Shown here one piece after another: positions 26,517 to 37,216 of a stretch of 64,000 nt of DNA. Positions within the stretch are counted from its first letter, which is position 1. Every line of letters begins with the position of its first letter. Position numbers and translations under genes: made by a program. This DNA comes from Pseudomonadota bacterium (GTDB lineage: Bacteria > Pseudomonadota > Alphaproteobacteria > Rhizobiales > Phreatobacteraceae): NCBI GenBank assembly GCA_020161695.1, contig JAIUOO010000008.1, positions 62,001-126,000 on the forward strand, read 5' to 3'. A model generated the notes under the pieces. That model had not been told where the DNA came from, searched no databases, and saw only the letters and a program-made list of their open reading frames with translations.

Positions 26517-28594
26517 CAGTGGCTCCCCGCCACGCCGCCGGAGAACATGAACCAGGTGGCGAGCGCCGCGACCCCGATCAGCATGGCGAAGGCATAGTGA
26601 TAGACGTAGCCGGTCTGGAGCCGCACGACGCCGCGGGTGACGTCGACGACGCGCGCTGCGATGCCGTCGGGGCCGAAGCCGTCGATCAGCCAGCCGTCGC
26701 CCTTCTTCCAGAAGAAGCGGCCGAGCCACTGCGCGGGACGGACGAAGATGCGATCATAGAGCTCGTCGAAATACCACTTGTTGAGCAGGAACTGGTACAG
26801 GCCCTGATGGCGGCGAGCGAGTTCGGCCGGCACGTGCGGCGCCCTGATGTACATGTACCAGGCCAGCACGAAGCCGAGCGCCATCATCACGAACGGCGTC
26901 CAGGGCACCCATCCCGGCACCGAATGGAAGTCGTGGATGATGTGGTTTTCCGGACGCATGAAGATCGACTCGCGGAAGAACGACTTGATGCCGTCCTCGT
27001 AGGCGAACTTCTTCGAGAAGACGGCGCCGGCCAGCACCGAGCCGGCCGCCAGCGCGCCGAGCGGGATCAGCATGACCAGCGGGCTCTCATGCGGCTGGTG
27101 GGCATGATGGCCGTGGCCGTGATCGTCATGGGCGTGGCCGTGATCATCCGCCTTGGCATGGCCATGGGCGTGATCGTCGTGACCATGCGCCGCATGGGCG
27201 TGGTCGTCGTGAGCCGCATGCGCCTCGGCCCAGCGCGGCTTGCCATGGAAGGTCATGAAAATGAGGCGCCACGAATAGAACGAGGTCATCGCCGCCGCGG
27301 CCACCGTCAGCGTGAAGGCGTAGGGGCCCATGACGCTGTGCGCGGCATAGGCGACCTCGATGATCGCGTCCTTGGAATAGTAGCCGGCAAAGCCGAGATG
27401 CAGGAAAGGCAGGCCGAACCCGGTCAGCGCCAGCGTGCCGATCAGCATCATCGCATAGGTGAACTTGATGTGGCCGGCGAGCCCGCCCATCCGCCGGATG
27501 TCCTGCTCGTGGTGCATCGCGTGGATGACCGAGCCGGCACCGAGGAACAGCAGGGCCTTGAAGAAGGCGTGCGTGAACAGGTGGAAGATGCCGACCGAAT
27601 AGGCCCCTGCCCCGAGCGCCACGAACATGTAGCCGAGCTGCGAACAGGTCGAATAGGCGATGACGCGCTTGATGTCGTTCTGCACGAGGCCGACGGTGGC
27701 CGCGAAGAAGGCGGTCGTCGCGCCGAAGAACATCACGACCGTCAGCGCCGTCGGCGAATATTCGAAGACCGGCGACAGGCGTGCCACCATGAACACGCCG
27801 GCGGTCACCATGGTCGCGGCGTGGATGAGCGCGGAAACCGGCGTCGGGCCTTCCATGGCGTCCGGAAGCCAGGTGTGCAGCAGGAACTGCGCCGACTTGC
27901 CCATGGCGCCCATGAACAGCAGCAGACAGACGACGGTGAGCGCGTCGAGCTGATAGCCGAGGAACTCCATCTTCTGCCCGACGAGGCCCTGCGCCGCGCC
28001 GAACACGGCGTCGAAGCTGATCGAGCCGGTCAGCTTGTAGAGGCCGAAAATGCCAAGGGCGAAGCCGAAATCGCCGACGCGGTTGACCACGAAGGCCTTC
28101 ATGGCCGCGGCATTGGCGGTGGGCTTCTTGAACCAGAATCCGATCAGCAGATAGGAAGCAAGGCCCACACCCTCCCAGCCGAAGAACATCTGGAGAAGGT
28201 CGTTCGCCGTCACCAGCATGAGCATGGCGAAGGTGAACAGCGACAGATAGGCGAAGAACCGCGGCCGGTGCGGGTCCTCGTGCATGTAGCCGATGGAATA
28301 GAGGTGGACGAGGAACGACACCGAGTTCACCACCACCAGCATCACGGCGGTCAGCGTGTCGATGCGCAGCGTCCACGAGACGTTGAGCGAACCGGCGTGG
28401 ATCCACTGCATCAGCTCGACGGTCGTGCCGCGGCCGGCATAGCCGACCTGGTAGAGGGCGAACCACGACAGCAGCGCCGAAATGCCGAGAAGGCCGGTGG
28501 TGACGACCTCTGAGGCGCGCGCGCCGATGGCCCGGCCGAACAGGCCGGCGATCAGGAAGCCGACGAGGGGAAGGAAGACGATGGCCTGATACAT
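26516..28594 (-). CDS. nuoL: NADH-quinone oxidoreductase subunit L, with His-rich loop
   Basis: 692 residues, the distal proton-pumping subunit of complex I. It bears the family motifs [18 protein letters not shown] (conserved Glu), [29 protein letters not shown] and [15 protein letters not shown], and a C-terminal transverse-helix region. Odd feature: at about residues 453-502 there is a His/Asp/Ala-rich insert with 18 histidines in about 48 residues ([17 protein letters not shown] and similar), sited in the loop before a late membrane helix. It may bind divalent metal. Normal E. coli NuoL is about 613 residues, so the insert accounts for much of the extra length. Confidence 0.96.
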   Translation of the reverse strand: MYQAIVFLPLVGFLIAGLFGRAIGARASEVVTTGLLGISALLSWFALYQVGYAGRGTTVELMQWIHAGSLNVSWTLRIDTLTAVMLVVVNSVSFLVHLYSIGYMHEDPHRPRFFAYLSLFTFAMLMLVTANDLLQMFFGWEGVGLASYLLIGFWFKKPTANAAAMKAFVVNRVGDFGFALGIFGLYKLTGSISFDAVFGAAQGLVGQKMEFLGYQLDALTVVCLLLFMGAMGKSAQFLLHTWLPDAMEGPTPVSALIHAATMVTAGVFMVARLSPVFEYSPTALTVVMFFGATTAFFAATVGLVQNDIKRVIAYSTCSQLGYMFVALGAGAYSVGIFHLFTHAFFKALLFLGAGSVIHAMHHEQDIRRMGGLAGHIKFTYAMMLIGTLALTGFGLPFLHLGFAGYYSKDAIIEVAYAAHSVMGPYAFTLTVAAAAMTSFYSWRLIFMTFHGKPRWAEAHAAHDDHAHAAHGHDDHAHGHAKADDHGHAHDDHGHGHHAHQPHESPLVMLIPLGALAAGSVLAGAVFSKKFAYEDGIKSFFRESIFMRPENHIIHDFHSVPGWVPWTPFVMMALGFVLAWYMYIRAPHVPAELARRHQGLYQFLLNKWYFDELYDRIFVRPAQWLGRFFWKKGDGWLIDGFGPDGIAARVVDVTRGVVRLQTGYVYHYAFAMLIGVAALATWFMFSGGVAGSH

Positions 28595-28604
28595 GGCGAA
28601 CCTG

Positions 28605-28916
28605 TCAGCCCTTCATCATGTTGACATCTTCCACCGCGATCGAGCCGCGGTTGCGGAAGAAGACCACGAGGATGGCAAGACCGATGGCCGCCTCCGCCGC
28701 CGCCACGGTGAGGACCAGAAGCGCGAAGACCTGGCCGACGAGATCGCCGAGATGGGTGGAGAAGGCGACGAGATTGATGTTCACGGCGAGCAGGATCAGC
28801 TCCACCGACATCAGGATGACGATGATGTTCTTCCGGTTGAGGAAGATGCCGAGCATGCCGAGCGTGAACAGGATCGCCGCGACCGAGAGATAGTGGGAGA
28901 GGCCGATGGTGAGCAT
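28605..28916 (-). CDS. nuoK: NADH-quinone oxidoreductase subunit K
   Basis: 103 residues, three membrane helices. The conserved Glu pair is in [11 protein letters not shown] (about 36-47) and in [13 protein letters not shown] (about 70-82); both are part of the membrane-arm proton path. Ten bases lie between its stop and the nuoL start. The ATG at 28914-28916 is two bases after the nuoJ stop. Confidence 0.96.
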   Translation of the reverse strand: MLTIGLSHYLSVAAILFTLGMLGIFLNRKNIIVILMSVELILLAVNINLVAFSTHLGDLVGQVFALLVLTVAAAEAAIGLAILVVFFRNRGSIAVEDVNMMKG

Positions 28917-28918
28917 GT

Positions 28919-29524
28919 TCAGACCCCCTCGCCCGTCTTGACCTTGACGACCTCGATGGCCGTCTCCGGCGTGCGGGCCGCCTGGGCGCCCGGATCCTGC
29001 CGCTTGACGCCGGTGCGGTGGCTCAGCGTCAGCACGATGGCGCCGATCATCGCGACGAGCAGCACGAGGCCCGACACCTGAAAGAAGAAGACGTATTTCG
29101 TGTAGAGCACCTGGCCCAGCGCCTCGGCATTGGTGATGCCGGCGGGAATCGGTGCCGCGAGGGTCTTCGGGGTAGCGCCGCCCAGCGTCCAGGCGCCGAG
29201 CACCATGATCAGCTCGGCCAGCACCACCAGGCCGACCAGCACGCCGATCGGCAGGTACTGCAGGAAGCCCTGGCGGAGCGCGACGAAATCGACGTCGAGC
29301 ATCATCACCACGAACAGGAACAGCACCGCGACCGCGCCGACATAGACGACCACCAGGATCATCGCGAGGAACTCCACGCCCATCAGCACGAACAGCCCCG
29401 ATGCGTTGACGAAGGCGAGGATCAGGAACAGCACCGAGTGCACGGGATTGCGCGCGGCGATCACCATGAACGCGGATGCGATCAGCATCCCCGCGAAAAG
29501 GTAGAAGAAGAGACCGGCGAGCAT
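28919..29524 (-). CDS. nuoJ: NADH-quinone oxidoreductase subunit J
   Basis: 201 residues with five hydrophobic helices. Family motifs near the N-terminus: [53 protein letters not shown] (read in part), including the Glu of helix 3 and the pi-bulge region that links quinone chemistry to proton pumping. The C-terminal tail is polar. It lies 127 bases from nuoI, the largest gap in the later part of the operon. Confidence 0.96.
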   Translation of the reverse strand: MLAGLFFYLFAGMLIASAFMVIAARNPVHSVLFLILAFVNASGLFVLMGVEFLAMILVVVYVGAVAVLFLFVVMMLDVDFVALRQGFLQYLPIGVLVGLVVLAELIMVLGAWTLGGATPKTLAAPIPAGITNAEALGQVLYTKYVFFFQVSGLVLLVAMIGAIVLTLSHRTGVKRQDPGAQAARTPETAIEVVKVKTGEGV

Positions 29525-29651
29525 CTGCCCTTTGCCCCGTTCCGTATCCTGAAGGGCGCGTTCCGGGACTCAAAGACTGTCCCGCGCGCGCCCCTCTTAA
29601 GGTTCAAGTTGGAATGCGTCCAGACGAGCTGTCCCGACGCATCCCTGTTCG

Positions 29652-30152
29652 TCAGCGATAAGGCGCGTCCAGCTTCTGGCTCGCCGCGAGCTCGCGCTCC
29701 CAGCGGTCGCCATTCGCGAGCAACCTGGCCTTGTCGTAGTAGAGTTCCTCGCGCGTCTCGGTGGCGAACTCGAAGTTCGGCCCCTCGACGATGGCATCCA
29801 CCGGACACGCCTCCTGGCAGAAGCCGCAATAGATGCACTTCACCATGTCGATGTCGTAGCGCGTCGTGCGGCGCGTGCCGTCGTTGCGGCGCGGGCCGGC
29901 CTCGATGGTGATCGCCTGCGCCGGACAGATCGCCTCGCACAGCTTGCAGGCGATGCAGCGCTCCTCGCCGTTCGGATAGCGGCGGAGCGCGTGCTCACCC
30001 CGGAACCGCGGCGAAATCTGCCCCTTCTCGAAGGGGTAGTTGATCGTCGCCTTCGGCTTGAAGAAATAGCGCATCGACAGGAAGAACGCCGAGACGAACT
30101 CCGTCAGGAACAGGGCTTTGGCCGCGCGGTCGAGCCGGAACGTCGACGCCAT
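29652..30152 (-). CDS. nuoI: NADH-quinone oxidoreductase subunit I
   Basis: 166 residues. The peripheral-arm subunit that carries clusters N6a and N6b: [12 protein letters not shown] and [12 protein letters not shown], each a complete 4Fe-4S ligand set. The N-terminal amphipathic segment ([20 protein letters not shown]) anchors it at the membrane surface. Lengths and motifs are normal for alphaproteobacteria and mitochondria (TYKY-like). Confidence 0.97.
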   Translation of the reverse strand: MASTFRLDRAAKALFLTEFVSAFFLSMRYFFKPKATINYPFEKGQISPRFRGEHALRRYPNGEERCIACKLCEAICPAQAITIEAGPRRNDGTRRTTRYDIDMVKCIYCGFCQEACPVDAIVEGPNFEFATETREELYYDKARLLANGDRWERELAASQKLDAPYR

Positions 30153-30165
30153 GGACCTCTTCTCC

Positions 30166-30423
30166 TCAAATGCCCCAGCCGCTGATCGTGCGGCCGAGCC
30201 AGTAACCCAGACCCGCGAAGACGGGCACGATGGCGACCATCAGGATCCGCTGCGCCAGCACGATCCGGCGCTCGTAATCCCGCCGCTCGGCTTCGGTCGC
30301 CGAACGGTCGGTCTCCCTCAGCTTGCGCGTGACCAGCCCGGAGACGATCCGGTAGTCGATCCAGCCGACCCCAGCGCCGATGGCGGCGCCGATGAGACCG
30401 GCCGGATTTGCCAAGCCGTCCAT
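30166..30423 (-). CDS. Small hypothetical membrane protein inside the nuo operon
   Basis: 85 residues. Glycine-rich N-terminal segment (about 6-22, [13 protein letters not shown]), a charged middle with an [17 protein letters not shown] helix, and a C-terminal membrane helix (about 58-78). I recognise no family. It sits 13 bases before nuoI and 10 bases after nuoH in the same direction, so it is almost certainly translated from nuo mRNA. It could be an accessory or assembly protein for complex I, but that is inference. Confidence 0.72.
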   Translation of the reverse strand: MDGLANPAGLIGAAIGAGVGWIDYRIVSGLVTRKLRETDRSATEAERRDYERRIVLAQRILMVAIVPVFAGLGYWLGRTISGWGI

Positions 30424-30433
30424 GCCGGGCCCC

Positions 30434-31453
30434 TTACGGAGCCCAGCCGGTGAATTGCAGCACGCCCGCGACCACGACGACCATGGCCAGCGAGATCGGC
30501 AGGAACACCTTCCAGCCGAGGCGCATGAGTTGGTCGTAGCGGTAGCGCGGCACGAAGGCCTTCACCATGGCGAACATGAAGAACACCATGGATATCTTGA
30601 GCACGAACCAGACGACGCCCGGCACCCAGGTGAAGGGCGCGATCGGGAACGGCGGCAGCCAGCCCCCGAGGAACAGGATCGTCGTCAGCGCGCACATGGT
30701 CATGATCGCCACGTATTCGGCGAGCATGAACATCATGTACGGGGTCGAGGCATATTCGACCATGAAGCCGGCGACGAGCTCGGATTCGGCTTCCGGCAGG
30801 TCGAAGGGCGGCCGGTTGGTCTCCGCCAGCGCCGAGATGAAGAAGATCACGAAGACCGGGAACAGCGGCAGCCAGAACCAGCCGAACATGCCGATCGACT
30901 TGTCCTGCGCCTTGACGATGTCCGTGAGGTTCAGCGAACCGACGCAGAGCAGCACGCAGATGATCACGAAGCCGATGGAGACCTCGTAGGACACCATCTG
31001 CGCCGCCGAACGCAGCGCGCCGAGGAACGGATATTTCGAATTCGACGCCCAGCCGCCCATGATCACGCCGTAAACGCCGAGCGACGACACCGCGAAGATG
31101 AACAGGATGCCGACGTTGAGATTGGCGATGGCCCATCCCTCGCTGAGCGGGATGACCGCCCAGGCGGCAAGCGCCAGCAGCACCGAAACGAAGGGCGCCA
31201 GCAGGAACACGCCCTTGTTGGCGCCCGACGGGATCACCGGCTCCTTCAGGATGAACTTCAGGAGATCGGCGAAGGACTGGAGCAAGCCGAACGGCCCCAC
31301 CACGTTCGGGCCGCGCCGAAGCTGCACCGCCGCCCAGATCTTGCGGTCGGCGAGCAGGATGAAGGCGACGAAGACCAGCAGCGCCACCATCAGCGCGAGG
31401 CTCTGGATGGCGATCAGCAGAAGCGGCCAGAGTTGGGTCCAGAAGAATTCCAT
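30434..31453 (-). CDS. nuoH: NADH-quinone oxidoreductase subunit H
   Basis: 339 residues, about eight membrane helices. It forms the quinone-binding chamber at the junction with the peripheral arm. Motifs include [22 protein letters not shown], the acidic loop [20 protein letters not shown] and [13 protein letters not shown], all intact. Nine bases separate it from nuoG. Confidence 0.97.
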   Translation of the reverse strand: MEFFWTQLWPLLLIAIQSLALMVALLVFVAFILLADRKIWAAVQLRRGPNVVGPFGLLQSFADLLKFILKEPVIPSGANKGVFLLAPFVSVLLALAAWAVIPLSEGWAIANLNVGILFIFAVSSLGVYGVIMGGWASNSKYPFLGALRSAAQMVSYEVSIGFVIICVLLCVGSLNLTDIVKAQDKSIGMFGWFWLPLFPVFVIFFISALAETNRPPFDLPEAESELVAGFMVEYASTPYMMFMLAEYVAIMTMCALTTILFLGGWLPPFPIAPFTWVPGVVWFVLKISMVFFMFAMVKAFVPRYRYDQLMRLGWKVFLPISLAMVVVVAGVLQFTGWAP

Positions 31454-31462
31454 GGCTCTGCC

Positions 31463-33538
31463 TTACTCCGCCGCCTGCCGGTGGGCGCCCTTCGCGATGG
31501 CCGAGCATTCGGCCATGGTCGCCGAGGCCCGGGCGATCGGGTTGGTCATGTAGAAATCGTCGATGACCTGGGCGAAGGCAGCGGCCTCCACCTTGCCGCC
31601 CCTGCCGGCGAGCGCCGCGATCTGGCCGGCATCGACGGCCCCGAGCCCGCCGACGCGCAGCGTATGCGGGTGGTCATTCGCCATCGCGGCGCGGAGCTGG
31701 GCCAGCGAGTCGTAAGGCAGCTTCACCCCGAGGACGTCCGAGAGCGCGCGCAGGATCGCCCAGTCCTCCTTGGCCTCGCCCGGCGCGAAGCCCGCGCGGT
31801 TGACGACCTGGATGCGGCCTTCCGTATTGGCGGTCAGGCCGTTCTTCTCGGTGTAGGTGGCGCCCGGCAGGATGACATCGGCGCGGTGCGCGCCGCGGTC
31901 GCCATGGGTGCCGACATAGACGACGAAGGGCCCCTGCCCGACCTCGATCTCGTCAGCCCCCAGATTGAACAGCACGTCGACGCCGCCGGCCGCCATGGCC
32001 GCCGCATCGGCACCGCCTTCGCCCGGCACGAGGCCGAGGTCCAGCGCACCGACGCGCGAGGCCGCGGTGTGCAGCACCGCGAAGCCGTTCCAACCCTCGG
32101 CGACGCCGCCGAAAGCGGTCGCGGCATGGGCGGCGAGCGACTGGATCGCAGCTCCATCGGCGCGGGCGAGAGCGCCCTGCCCGATGATGACCAGCGGCTT
32201 CTTCGCGCCCTTCAGCACTTCGGCGAAGGAATGCTTGCCCGAGACGACATCGGCCAGCGTGTCGGGGCCGGCGCCGAGATAGTCGTAGCTGTAGGTGAGA
32301 TCGACGACCTCGCCGATGACGCCGATCTTCAGCGCCCCCATGCGCCAGCGCTTGCGGATGCGGGCGTTGACGAGCGGGGCTTCCTTGCGCGGATTGGTGC
32401 CGATGAGGAGGATCGCATCGGCCTCCTCGATGCCGGCGATGCCCGGATTGAACACGTAGGATGCGCGGCCGAGCGAGGGGTCGAGCCTGGCGCCATCCTG
32501 ACGGCCGTCGATGTTCCGCGAGCCGAGAGCCGCGACGAGCCCCTTCAGCGCGTACATCTCCTCGAGCGTCGCCATGTCGCCGGCAATCGCGCCGATTTTC
32601 TCCGGCGCCGCCGCCTTCACCTTGGCGGCGATCGCGGCAAAGGCCTCGGGCCAGGTCGCGGCGCGCAGGCGGCCGTTCTCGCGCAGATAGGGCCGGTCGA
32701 GGCGCTGGGTGCGCAGGCCATCGGCGACGTGGCGGGTCTTGTCGGAGATCCACTCCTCGTTCACCGCCTCGTTGAGGCGCGGCAGGACGCGCATCACCTC
32801 GCGGCCGCGCGCATCGACGCGGATCGCCGAGCCAACCGCATCCATCATGTCGGTGGATTCGGTCTTGAGCAGTTCCCACGGCCGGGCGTGGAAGGCGAAG
32901 GGCTTGGAGGTCAGCGCGCCGACCGGGCAGAGGTCGACGACATTGCCCTGCAGCTCCGAGGTCATCGCCTGTTCGAGATAGGTGGTGATCTCAGCATCCT
33001 CGCCGCGGCCGATCAGGCCGAGTTCGGAAATGCCGGCGACCTCGGTGGTGAAGCGGACGCAGCGCGTGCAGTGGATGCAGCGCGTCATCACCGTCTTCAC
33101 CAGCGGGCCGATATACTTGTCCTCGACCGCGCGCTTGTTCTCGGCATAGCGCGACTTGTCGACGCCATAGGCCATGGCCTGATCCTGCAGGTCGCACTCG
33201 CCGCCCTGATCGCAGATCGGGCAGTCGAGCGGATGGTTGATCAGCAGGAACTCCATCACGCCTTCGCGCGCCTTCTTCACCAGCGGCGTCTTGGTGTTGA
33301 TGACCGGCGGCTCGCCGTTCGGACCCGGGCGCAGGTCGCGCACGTTCTGGGCGCAGGACGCGACCGGCTTCGGCGACCCCTTCACCTCGACGAGGCACAT
33401 GCGGCAATTGCCGGCGATCGACAGCCGCTCATGGTAGCAGAAGCGCGGAATCTCGGCGCCCGCGGCCTCGCACGCCTGCATCAGCGTGTACTCGGCCGGT
33501 ACCTCGATCTCCTGTCCGTCGACGATCACCTTCGCCAT
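31463..33538 (-). CDS. nuoG: NADH-quinone oxidoreductase subunit G
   Basis: 691 residues, largest peripheral-arm subunit. N-terminal 2Fe-2S ligands ([15 protein letters not shown]), the His-Cys3 4Fe-4S set ([19 protein letters not shown]) and a further 4Fe-4S set ([13 protein letters not shown]). The molybdopterin-oxidoreductase-like remainder (about 220-691) is catalytically vestigial in this family. Length agrees with the alphaproteobacterial/mitochondrial form. A 124-base hairpin-rich spacer precedes it. Confidence 0.97.
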   Translation of the reverse strand: MAKVIVDGQEIEVPAEYTLMQACEAAGAEIPRFCYHERLSIAGNCRMCLVEVKGSPKPVASCAQNVRDLRPGPNGEPPVINTKTPLVKKAREGVMEFLLINHPLDCPICDQGGECDLQDQAMAYGVDKSRYAENKRAVEDKYIGPLVKTVMTRCIHCTRCVRFTTEVAGISELGLIGRGEDAEITTYLEQAMTSELQGNVVDLCPVGALTSKPFAFHARPWELLKTESTDMMDAVGSAIRVDARGREVMRVLPRLNEAVNEEWISDKTRHVADGLRTQRLDRPYLRENGRLRAATWPEAFAAIAAKVKAAAPEKIGAIAGDMATLEEMYALKGLVAALGSRNIDGRQDGARLDPSLGRASYVFNPGIAGIEEADAILLIGTNPRKEAPLVNARIRKRWRMGALKIGVIGEVVDLTYSYDYLGAGPDTLADVVSGKHSFAEVLKGAKKPLVIIGQGALARADGAAIQSLAAHAATAFGGVAEGWNGFAVLHTAASRVGALDLGLVPGEGGADAAAMAAGGVDVLFNLGADEIEVGQGPFVVYVGTHGDRGAHRADVILPGATYTEKNGLTANTEGRIQVVNRAGFAPGEAKEDWAILRALSDVLGVKLPYDSLAQLRAAMANDHPHTLRVGGLGAVDAGQIAALAGRGGKVEAAAFAQVIDDFYMTNPIARASATMAECSAIAKGAHRQAAE

Positions 33539-33562
33539 CGGTTCATTCCATCCGGTCTCGTC

Positions 33563-33654
33563 GGGAACCGCGCGTGGCGCGGCTCCCTCGGGTTCGTATC
33601 GCGAAGCGGCGGCGCCGCTCCGACATGGTGTGCCTCACGGCCGCCTGGCGGCCG
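33563..33654. repeat. Hairpin-rich spacer before nuoG
   Basis: Within the 124-base gap between the Pro/Lys-rich gene and nuoG, 33563-33587 forms an 11-position stem (one mismatch, loop GTG) and 33638-33654 a perfect 7-bp stem (CGGCCGC/GCGGCCG, loop CTG). No T-run follows, so they are unlikely to be terminators; they may shape mRNA processing within the operon. Confidence 0.45.
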
Positions 33655-33662
33655 CGAAGCGC

Positions 33663-34292
33663 TCAGTTCCTGTCCGGCTCGCCCGGCTTGTCCTGCATCG
33701 ACACCTTGGGCAGCGAAATGCCCTTCGACGTCGCCTTGGTCTCGATCTTCAGCGGCGCTGCCTTGGCCGGCTCCGGCGCTGCGGCCGCCTTGGGCTTCGG
33801 TGGCGCTTCGCCCGGTCTGGACGGCTTCGGCGGCACGCCCGAGGGCTTGGCCGGAACCGGCTTGGCGGCCTTGGGCTTCGGCGGCGCCTCGCCCGGCCTG
33901 GACGGCTTCGGCGGCACGCCCGAGGGCTTGGCCGGAACCGGCTTGGCGGCCTTGATGGCCGGCTTTGGCTTTGCAGCAGCCTCGACTTCGACAGCCTTCT
34001 GCGCCGGCGCGCGCTCGGCCGCCACCGGATTGGAGACGACGAGCCGCGGTGCACTGGGCGCGGGTGGGACGACGGTCGCGACAGGTGCCGCCTCAGACCG
34101 GTCCTCGTCGCGCGCCGCGCCGGCGAAGACCCGCGCCGCCCCGAAGCTCGCGCCGAGGAAGGCCATCCAGCCGGTCATCATCAGCGTCGCCGGTAGCAGC
34201 ATCGCCGCCACCATTGGTCCGGCCATGGTCTCAGCCGGATTCACGCCCGAAAACAGGTTCACTGCACTCGCATCCTTGGCGGCAAGCGGCAT
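33663..34292 (-). CDS. Pro/Lys-rich single-span protein in nuo operon, with 27-residue tandem repeat
   Basis: 209 residues from the ATG at 34290-34292 (MPLAAKDASA). A hydrophobic stretch (about 21-52, PMVAAMLLPATLMMTGWMAF) may be a membrane span. The C-terminal two thirds are disordered: an 81-bp tandem duplication (33787-33867 and 33868-33948) encodes a 27-residue Lys/Pro/Ala unit containing KPSGVPPKPSRPGEAPPKP, twice. No known domain. It lies between nuoF-lipoprotein and nuoG. Upstream alternative starts up to 34418 are possible but add low-complexity sequence. Function unknown. Confidence 0.62.
   Translation of the reverse strand: MPLAAKDASAVNLFSGVNPAETMAGPMVAAMLLPATLMMTGWMAFLGASFGAARVFAGAARDEDRSEAAPVATVVPPAPSAPRLVVSNPVAAERAPAQKAVEVEAAAKPKPAIKAAKPVPAKPSGVPPKPSRPGEAPPKPKAAKPVPAKPSGVPPKPSRPGEAPPKPKAAAAPEPAKAAPLKIETKATSKGISLPKVSMQDKPGEPDRN
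33787..33948 (-). repeat. 81-bp tandem repeat, two copies
   Basis: Copies 33787-33867 and 33868-33948 differ at only a few, mostly synonymous positions (for example TGGCGCTTCG versus CGGCGCCTCG). The unit is a multiple of three, so the reading frame is kept. Suggests a recent in-frame duplication that may vary in copy number between strains. Confidence 0.9.
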
Positions 34293-34371
34293 GGCCTTTG
34301 CTCCGTCCGGGTTGAGGGGATGCACTTGAGCCGTCACGATGCGTTTCCAGGTCCGTTCTTGTCTTGAGGCG

Positions 34372-34836
34372 TCAGCGACCGGCCATCTGGCTCTCGGCCT
34401 GGGCCTTGAGCTCGGCAAGGGCGCGGTTGCCGGCCACGACGTCCTCCGGCGTCATCACCACGGCGCAGCGCGTGCCGTCGCCGTCGATGAGGAAGCGCCG
34501 CTCGGTGACTGCCGTGCGGTTGCCGGCACGCTCGGTCGTGATCACCACGCTGACGCGACGGCCCGGCTTGTGCGGCCCGCAGACAGCCTGCAGCGCCGGC
34601 GTCGTATCGGACATCTGGCGCTCCAGCACGATGGTCCGGGCGTTGGGCGAACTGCCCGCCGTGCCGCGCGCCGCCGCGCGCGACAGGATGACCTGCCGCA
34701 CGTAGTCGGGCGTGGCATTGACGGTGACGCGCAACGCCGTCTCGCCGGCCGGGCGCGGCGGCGCCGATGGGGCGGACGCCGTCATGCAACCGCCGAGGGC
34801 GAGAGCACCAATGAGGAGAAGGCCGTGCCTGGTCAT
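34372..34836 (-). CDS. Putative lipoprotein within nuo operon
   Basis: 154 residues. Begins MTRHGLLLIGALALGGCMTA: a signal peptide with lipobox LGGC, so Cys17 should be lipidated and the protein membrane-attached in the periplasm. The mature part has no known domain; it contains Cys in AVCGPHK and GTRCAVVM. The start at 34834-34836 is five bases after the nuoF stop. A longer overlapping frame reaching into nuoF is rejected. Its place in the operon suggests co-expression with complex I rather than membership in it. Confidence 0.72.
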   Translation of the reverse strand: MTRHGLLLIGALALGGCMTASAPSAPPRPAGETALRVTVNATPDYVRQVILSRAAARGTAGSSPNARTIVLERQMSDTTPALQAVCGPHKPGRRVSVVITTERAGNRTAVTERRFLIDGDGTRCAVVMTPEDVVAGNRALAELKAQAESQMAGR

Positions 34837-34841
34837 GCGCT

Positions 34842-36143
34842 TCACTCCGCCGCGATGCGCACGGGCTCGCCGTGCGGGTTGGCCGAATAGGCGTCGATGC
34901 GGCGCTCGATCTCGCCGCGGAAGTGCCGGATCAGACCCTGGACCGGCCACGCCGCGGCATCGCCGAGTGCGCAGATCGTGTGGCCCTCGACCTGCGTCGT
35001 CACTTCCAGGAGCATGTCGATCTCCTTCTTGTGCGCGCGGCCCTGCGCCATGCGGTCGAGCACGCGCCACATCCAGCCCGTGCCTTCGCGGCAGGGCGTG
35101 CACTGGCCGCAGCTCTCGTGCTTGAAGAAATACGAGATGCGCGCGATCGCCCGGACGATATCGGTGGACTTGTCCATGACGATGACACCGGCGGTGCCGA
35201 AGCTCGACTTCACCGCGCGGGTGCCGTCGAAGTCCATGATCAGTTCTTCGCAATCGGCCGCCGGGATGAGCGGGCAGGATGCGCCGCCGGGAATGATGGC
35301 GAGCAGATTGTCCCAGCCGCCGCGAATGCCGCCGCCATGCTTCTCGATCAATTCCCTGAACGGGATGCTCATCGATTCCTCGACGATGCACGGCTTGTTC
35401 ACATGGCCGGAAATGCCGAACAGCTTGGTGCCGAGATTGTTCGGCCTGCCGAACGAGGCAAACCACGAGGCGCCGCGCCGGAGGATGGTCGGGGTCACCG
35501 CGATCGACTCGACATTGTTGACGGTCGTCGGGCAGCCATAGAGCCCCATATTGGCCGGGAATGGCGGCTTCAGCCGCGGCTGGCCCTTCTTGCCCTCGAG
35601 GCTCTCGAGCAGCGCCGTCTCCTCGCCGCAGATATAGGCGCCGGCGCCGTGATGGACGTAGAGATCGAAATCCCAGCCGTTCTTGTTGCCCTTGCCGAGA
35701 AGGCCGGCCTCATAGCACTCGTCGATCGCCTGCTGCAGCGCCTCGCGCTCGCGGATGAACTCGCCGCGCACATAGATGTAGCCGACATGCGCGCCCATGG
35801 CGCAGCCGGCGATGAGGCAGCCCTCGACCAGCGTATGCGGATCGTTACGCAGGATTTCGCGGTCCTTGCAGGTGCCCGGCTCGGATTCGTCGGCATTGAC
35901 GACGAGATAGTGCGGGCGGCCGTCCGACTGCTTCGGCATGAACGACCATTTCAGGCCGGTCGGGAAGCCCGCGCCGCCACGGCCGCGCAGCCCCGAATCC
36001 TTGATCTGCTGGACGATCCAGTCGCGGCCCTGATCGATGAAGCCCTTGGTCCCGTCCCAGTGCCCGCGCGCCATGGCGCCCTTCAGGCTCTTGTCGTGGA
36101 AGCCGTAGATGTTGGTGAAGATGCGGTCCTTGTCGGCAAGCAT
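34842..36143 (-). CDS. nuoF: NADH-quinone oxidoreductase subunit F
   Basis: 433 residues, the NADH-oxidising subunit. FMN/NADH-binding glycine-rich stretch [18 protein letters not shown], then [17 protein letters not shown], and cluster N3 ligands [12 protein letters not shown] plus a later Cys in HTICALGD. Five bases to the lipoprotein gene and five from nuoE. All essential residues present. Confidence 0.98.
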   Translation of the reverse strand: MLADKDRIFTNIYGFHDKSLKGAMARGHWDGTKGFIDQGRDWIVQQIKDSGLRGRGGAGFPTGLKWSFMPKQSDGRPHYLVVNADESEPGTCKDREILRNDPHTLVEGCLIAGCAMGAHVGYIYVRGEFIREREALQQAIDECYEAGLLGKGNKNGWDFDLYVHHGAGAYICGEETALLESLEGKKGQPRLKPPFPANMGLYGCPTTVNNVESIAVTPTILRRGASWFASFGRPNNLGTKLFGISGHVNKPCIVEESMSIPFRELIEKHGGGIRGGWDNLLAIIPGGASCPLIPAADCEELIMDFDGTRAVKSSFGTAGVIVMDKSTDIVRAIARISYFFKHESCGQCTPCREGTGWMWRVLDRMAQGRAHKKEIDMLLEVTTQVEGHTICALGDAAAWPVQGLIRHFRGEIERRIDAYSANPHGEPVRIAAE

Positions 36144-36148
36144 CTACG

Positions 36149-37216
36149 TCACTCCTTCGCCGACGGCGCGCCGGCCGCCAGCGCCTTGGCCTGAACCGTC
36201 CACTCCTCGCGGTCGATCCGTCCGGGGAATGCAAGGTAGGTGCCCACCCAGCGGATTTCCTCGCGGCTCCAGCCAGCGATCTGGTCGAAATGGAAGATGC
36301 CGAGGGCGTGGAGCTTGCCCTCGTTGACCGGGCCGATGCCCTTGATCTTCTGCAGCTTGTCGGCAGCGTTCGACCGCGCGGCGGCAAGACCCGTCGGACG
36401 CGTGCCGACGGCATCGGCCTTCTGTTCAGGCGTCGCGTCGGGGCTAAGCGTCGCCAGCTTCGCCTTGATCTCGGCCTCTTCCTTCGCGGCGAATTCCGCC
36501 GCGGCGGACGAAACGGCTTCCGGAGCAGGCTCGGCCTTGGCCACGGACGCCGGCTTCGACTTCTCGGCCACCGCCGCGCCCGCCTTCGCCGGGCCAGCCG
36601 CATCGAACGGCAGGTCGCGCAGCGTCACGGCTCCGCCCTCGGGCTCGGCACCGTGGCGGCTGTTCTGCGGCCCGGGCTTCGGCTTCTCGCCACGAGCAAA
36701 GGCGTCGAGCACCTTTTCGAGGCTCTCGGGGGTCAGATCCTCATAGACGTCCGAGAAGACCTGGATCATCGGCGCGTTGACGCAGGTGCCGGCGCATTCC
36801 ACCTCTTCCCACGAGAAGTCGCCGTCGTCCGACAGGTGGAACGGCTCGTGGTGGATGCGGCTCTTGCAGACCTTGATCAGTTCGCCAGCGCCGCGCAGCA
36901 TGCAGGGCGTGGTGCCGCAAACCTGAACATGCGCCTTCTTTCCAACCGGTTGCAGCTGGAACATGGTGTAGAAGGTCGCCACCTCGAACACCCGGATGTA
37001 GGGCATGTCGAGCATGTCGGCGATGTACTCGATCGCCGCCTTGGGCAGCCAGTAGGCGTGCTGTTCCTGCGCCCGCCAGAGCAGCGGGATCACGGCGGAA
37101 GCCTTACGCTCGGCCGGGTATTTGCCGATCGTCTTTTGCGCCCAGGCGAGATTGTCGGGCGTGAAGGCGAAGGAGGCCGGCTGGACCTCGTCGGGTGCGA
37201 GACGACGGACGCTCAC
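36149..37216 (-). CDS. nuoE: NADH-quinone oxidoreductase subunit E with long C-terminal extension
   Basis: 355 residues; the usual NuoE is about 160-220. The N-terminal thioredoxin-like domain binds cluster N1a through [10 protein letters not shown] and [10 protein letters not shown]. An Ala/Lys-rich linker (about 185-285) leads to a terminal domain (about 290-350) with [20 protein letters not shown], a helix-hairpin-helix-like motif, then [15 protein letters not shown]. Such tails occur in many Hyphomicrobiales NuoE proteins; their role is not known to me. The start overlaps the nuoD stop by four bases. Confidence 0.95.
   Translation of the reverse strand: MSVRRLAPDEVQPASFAFTPDNLAWAQKTIGKYPAERKASAVIPLLWRAQEQHAYWLPKAAIEYIADMLDMPYIRVFEVATFYTMFQLQPVGKKAHVQVCGTTPCMLRGAGELIKVCKSRIHHEPFHLSDDGDFSWEEVECAGTCVNAPMIQVFSDVYEDLTPESLEKVLDAFARGEKPKPGPQNSRHGAEPEGGAVTLRDLPFDAAGPAKAGAAVAEKSKPASVAKAEPAPEAVSSAAAEFAAKEEAEIKAKLATLSPDATPEQKADAVGTRPTGLAAARSNAADKLQKIKGIGPVNEGKLHALGIFHFDQIAGWSREEIRWVGTYLAFPGRIDREEWTVQAKALAAGAPSAKE

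Noticed and set aside
23514..26597. A 1027-codon plus-strand frame opposite nuoM-nuoN
   Set aside because: Same reason: a shadow of genuine genes in high-GC DNA.
33787..33948. Tandem repeat considered as a CRISPR or regulatory repeat
   Set aside because: Two adjacent 81-bp units without spacers, in frame in a coding sequence: an internal protein repeat.
30380..33955. A 1191-codon open frame on the plus strand opposite nuoG-nuoH
   Set aside because: Antisense to well-supported complex I genes; rich in His, Arg, Asp and Gln as expected from the reverse of GC-rich codons; no domain and no ribosome-binding site.
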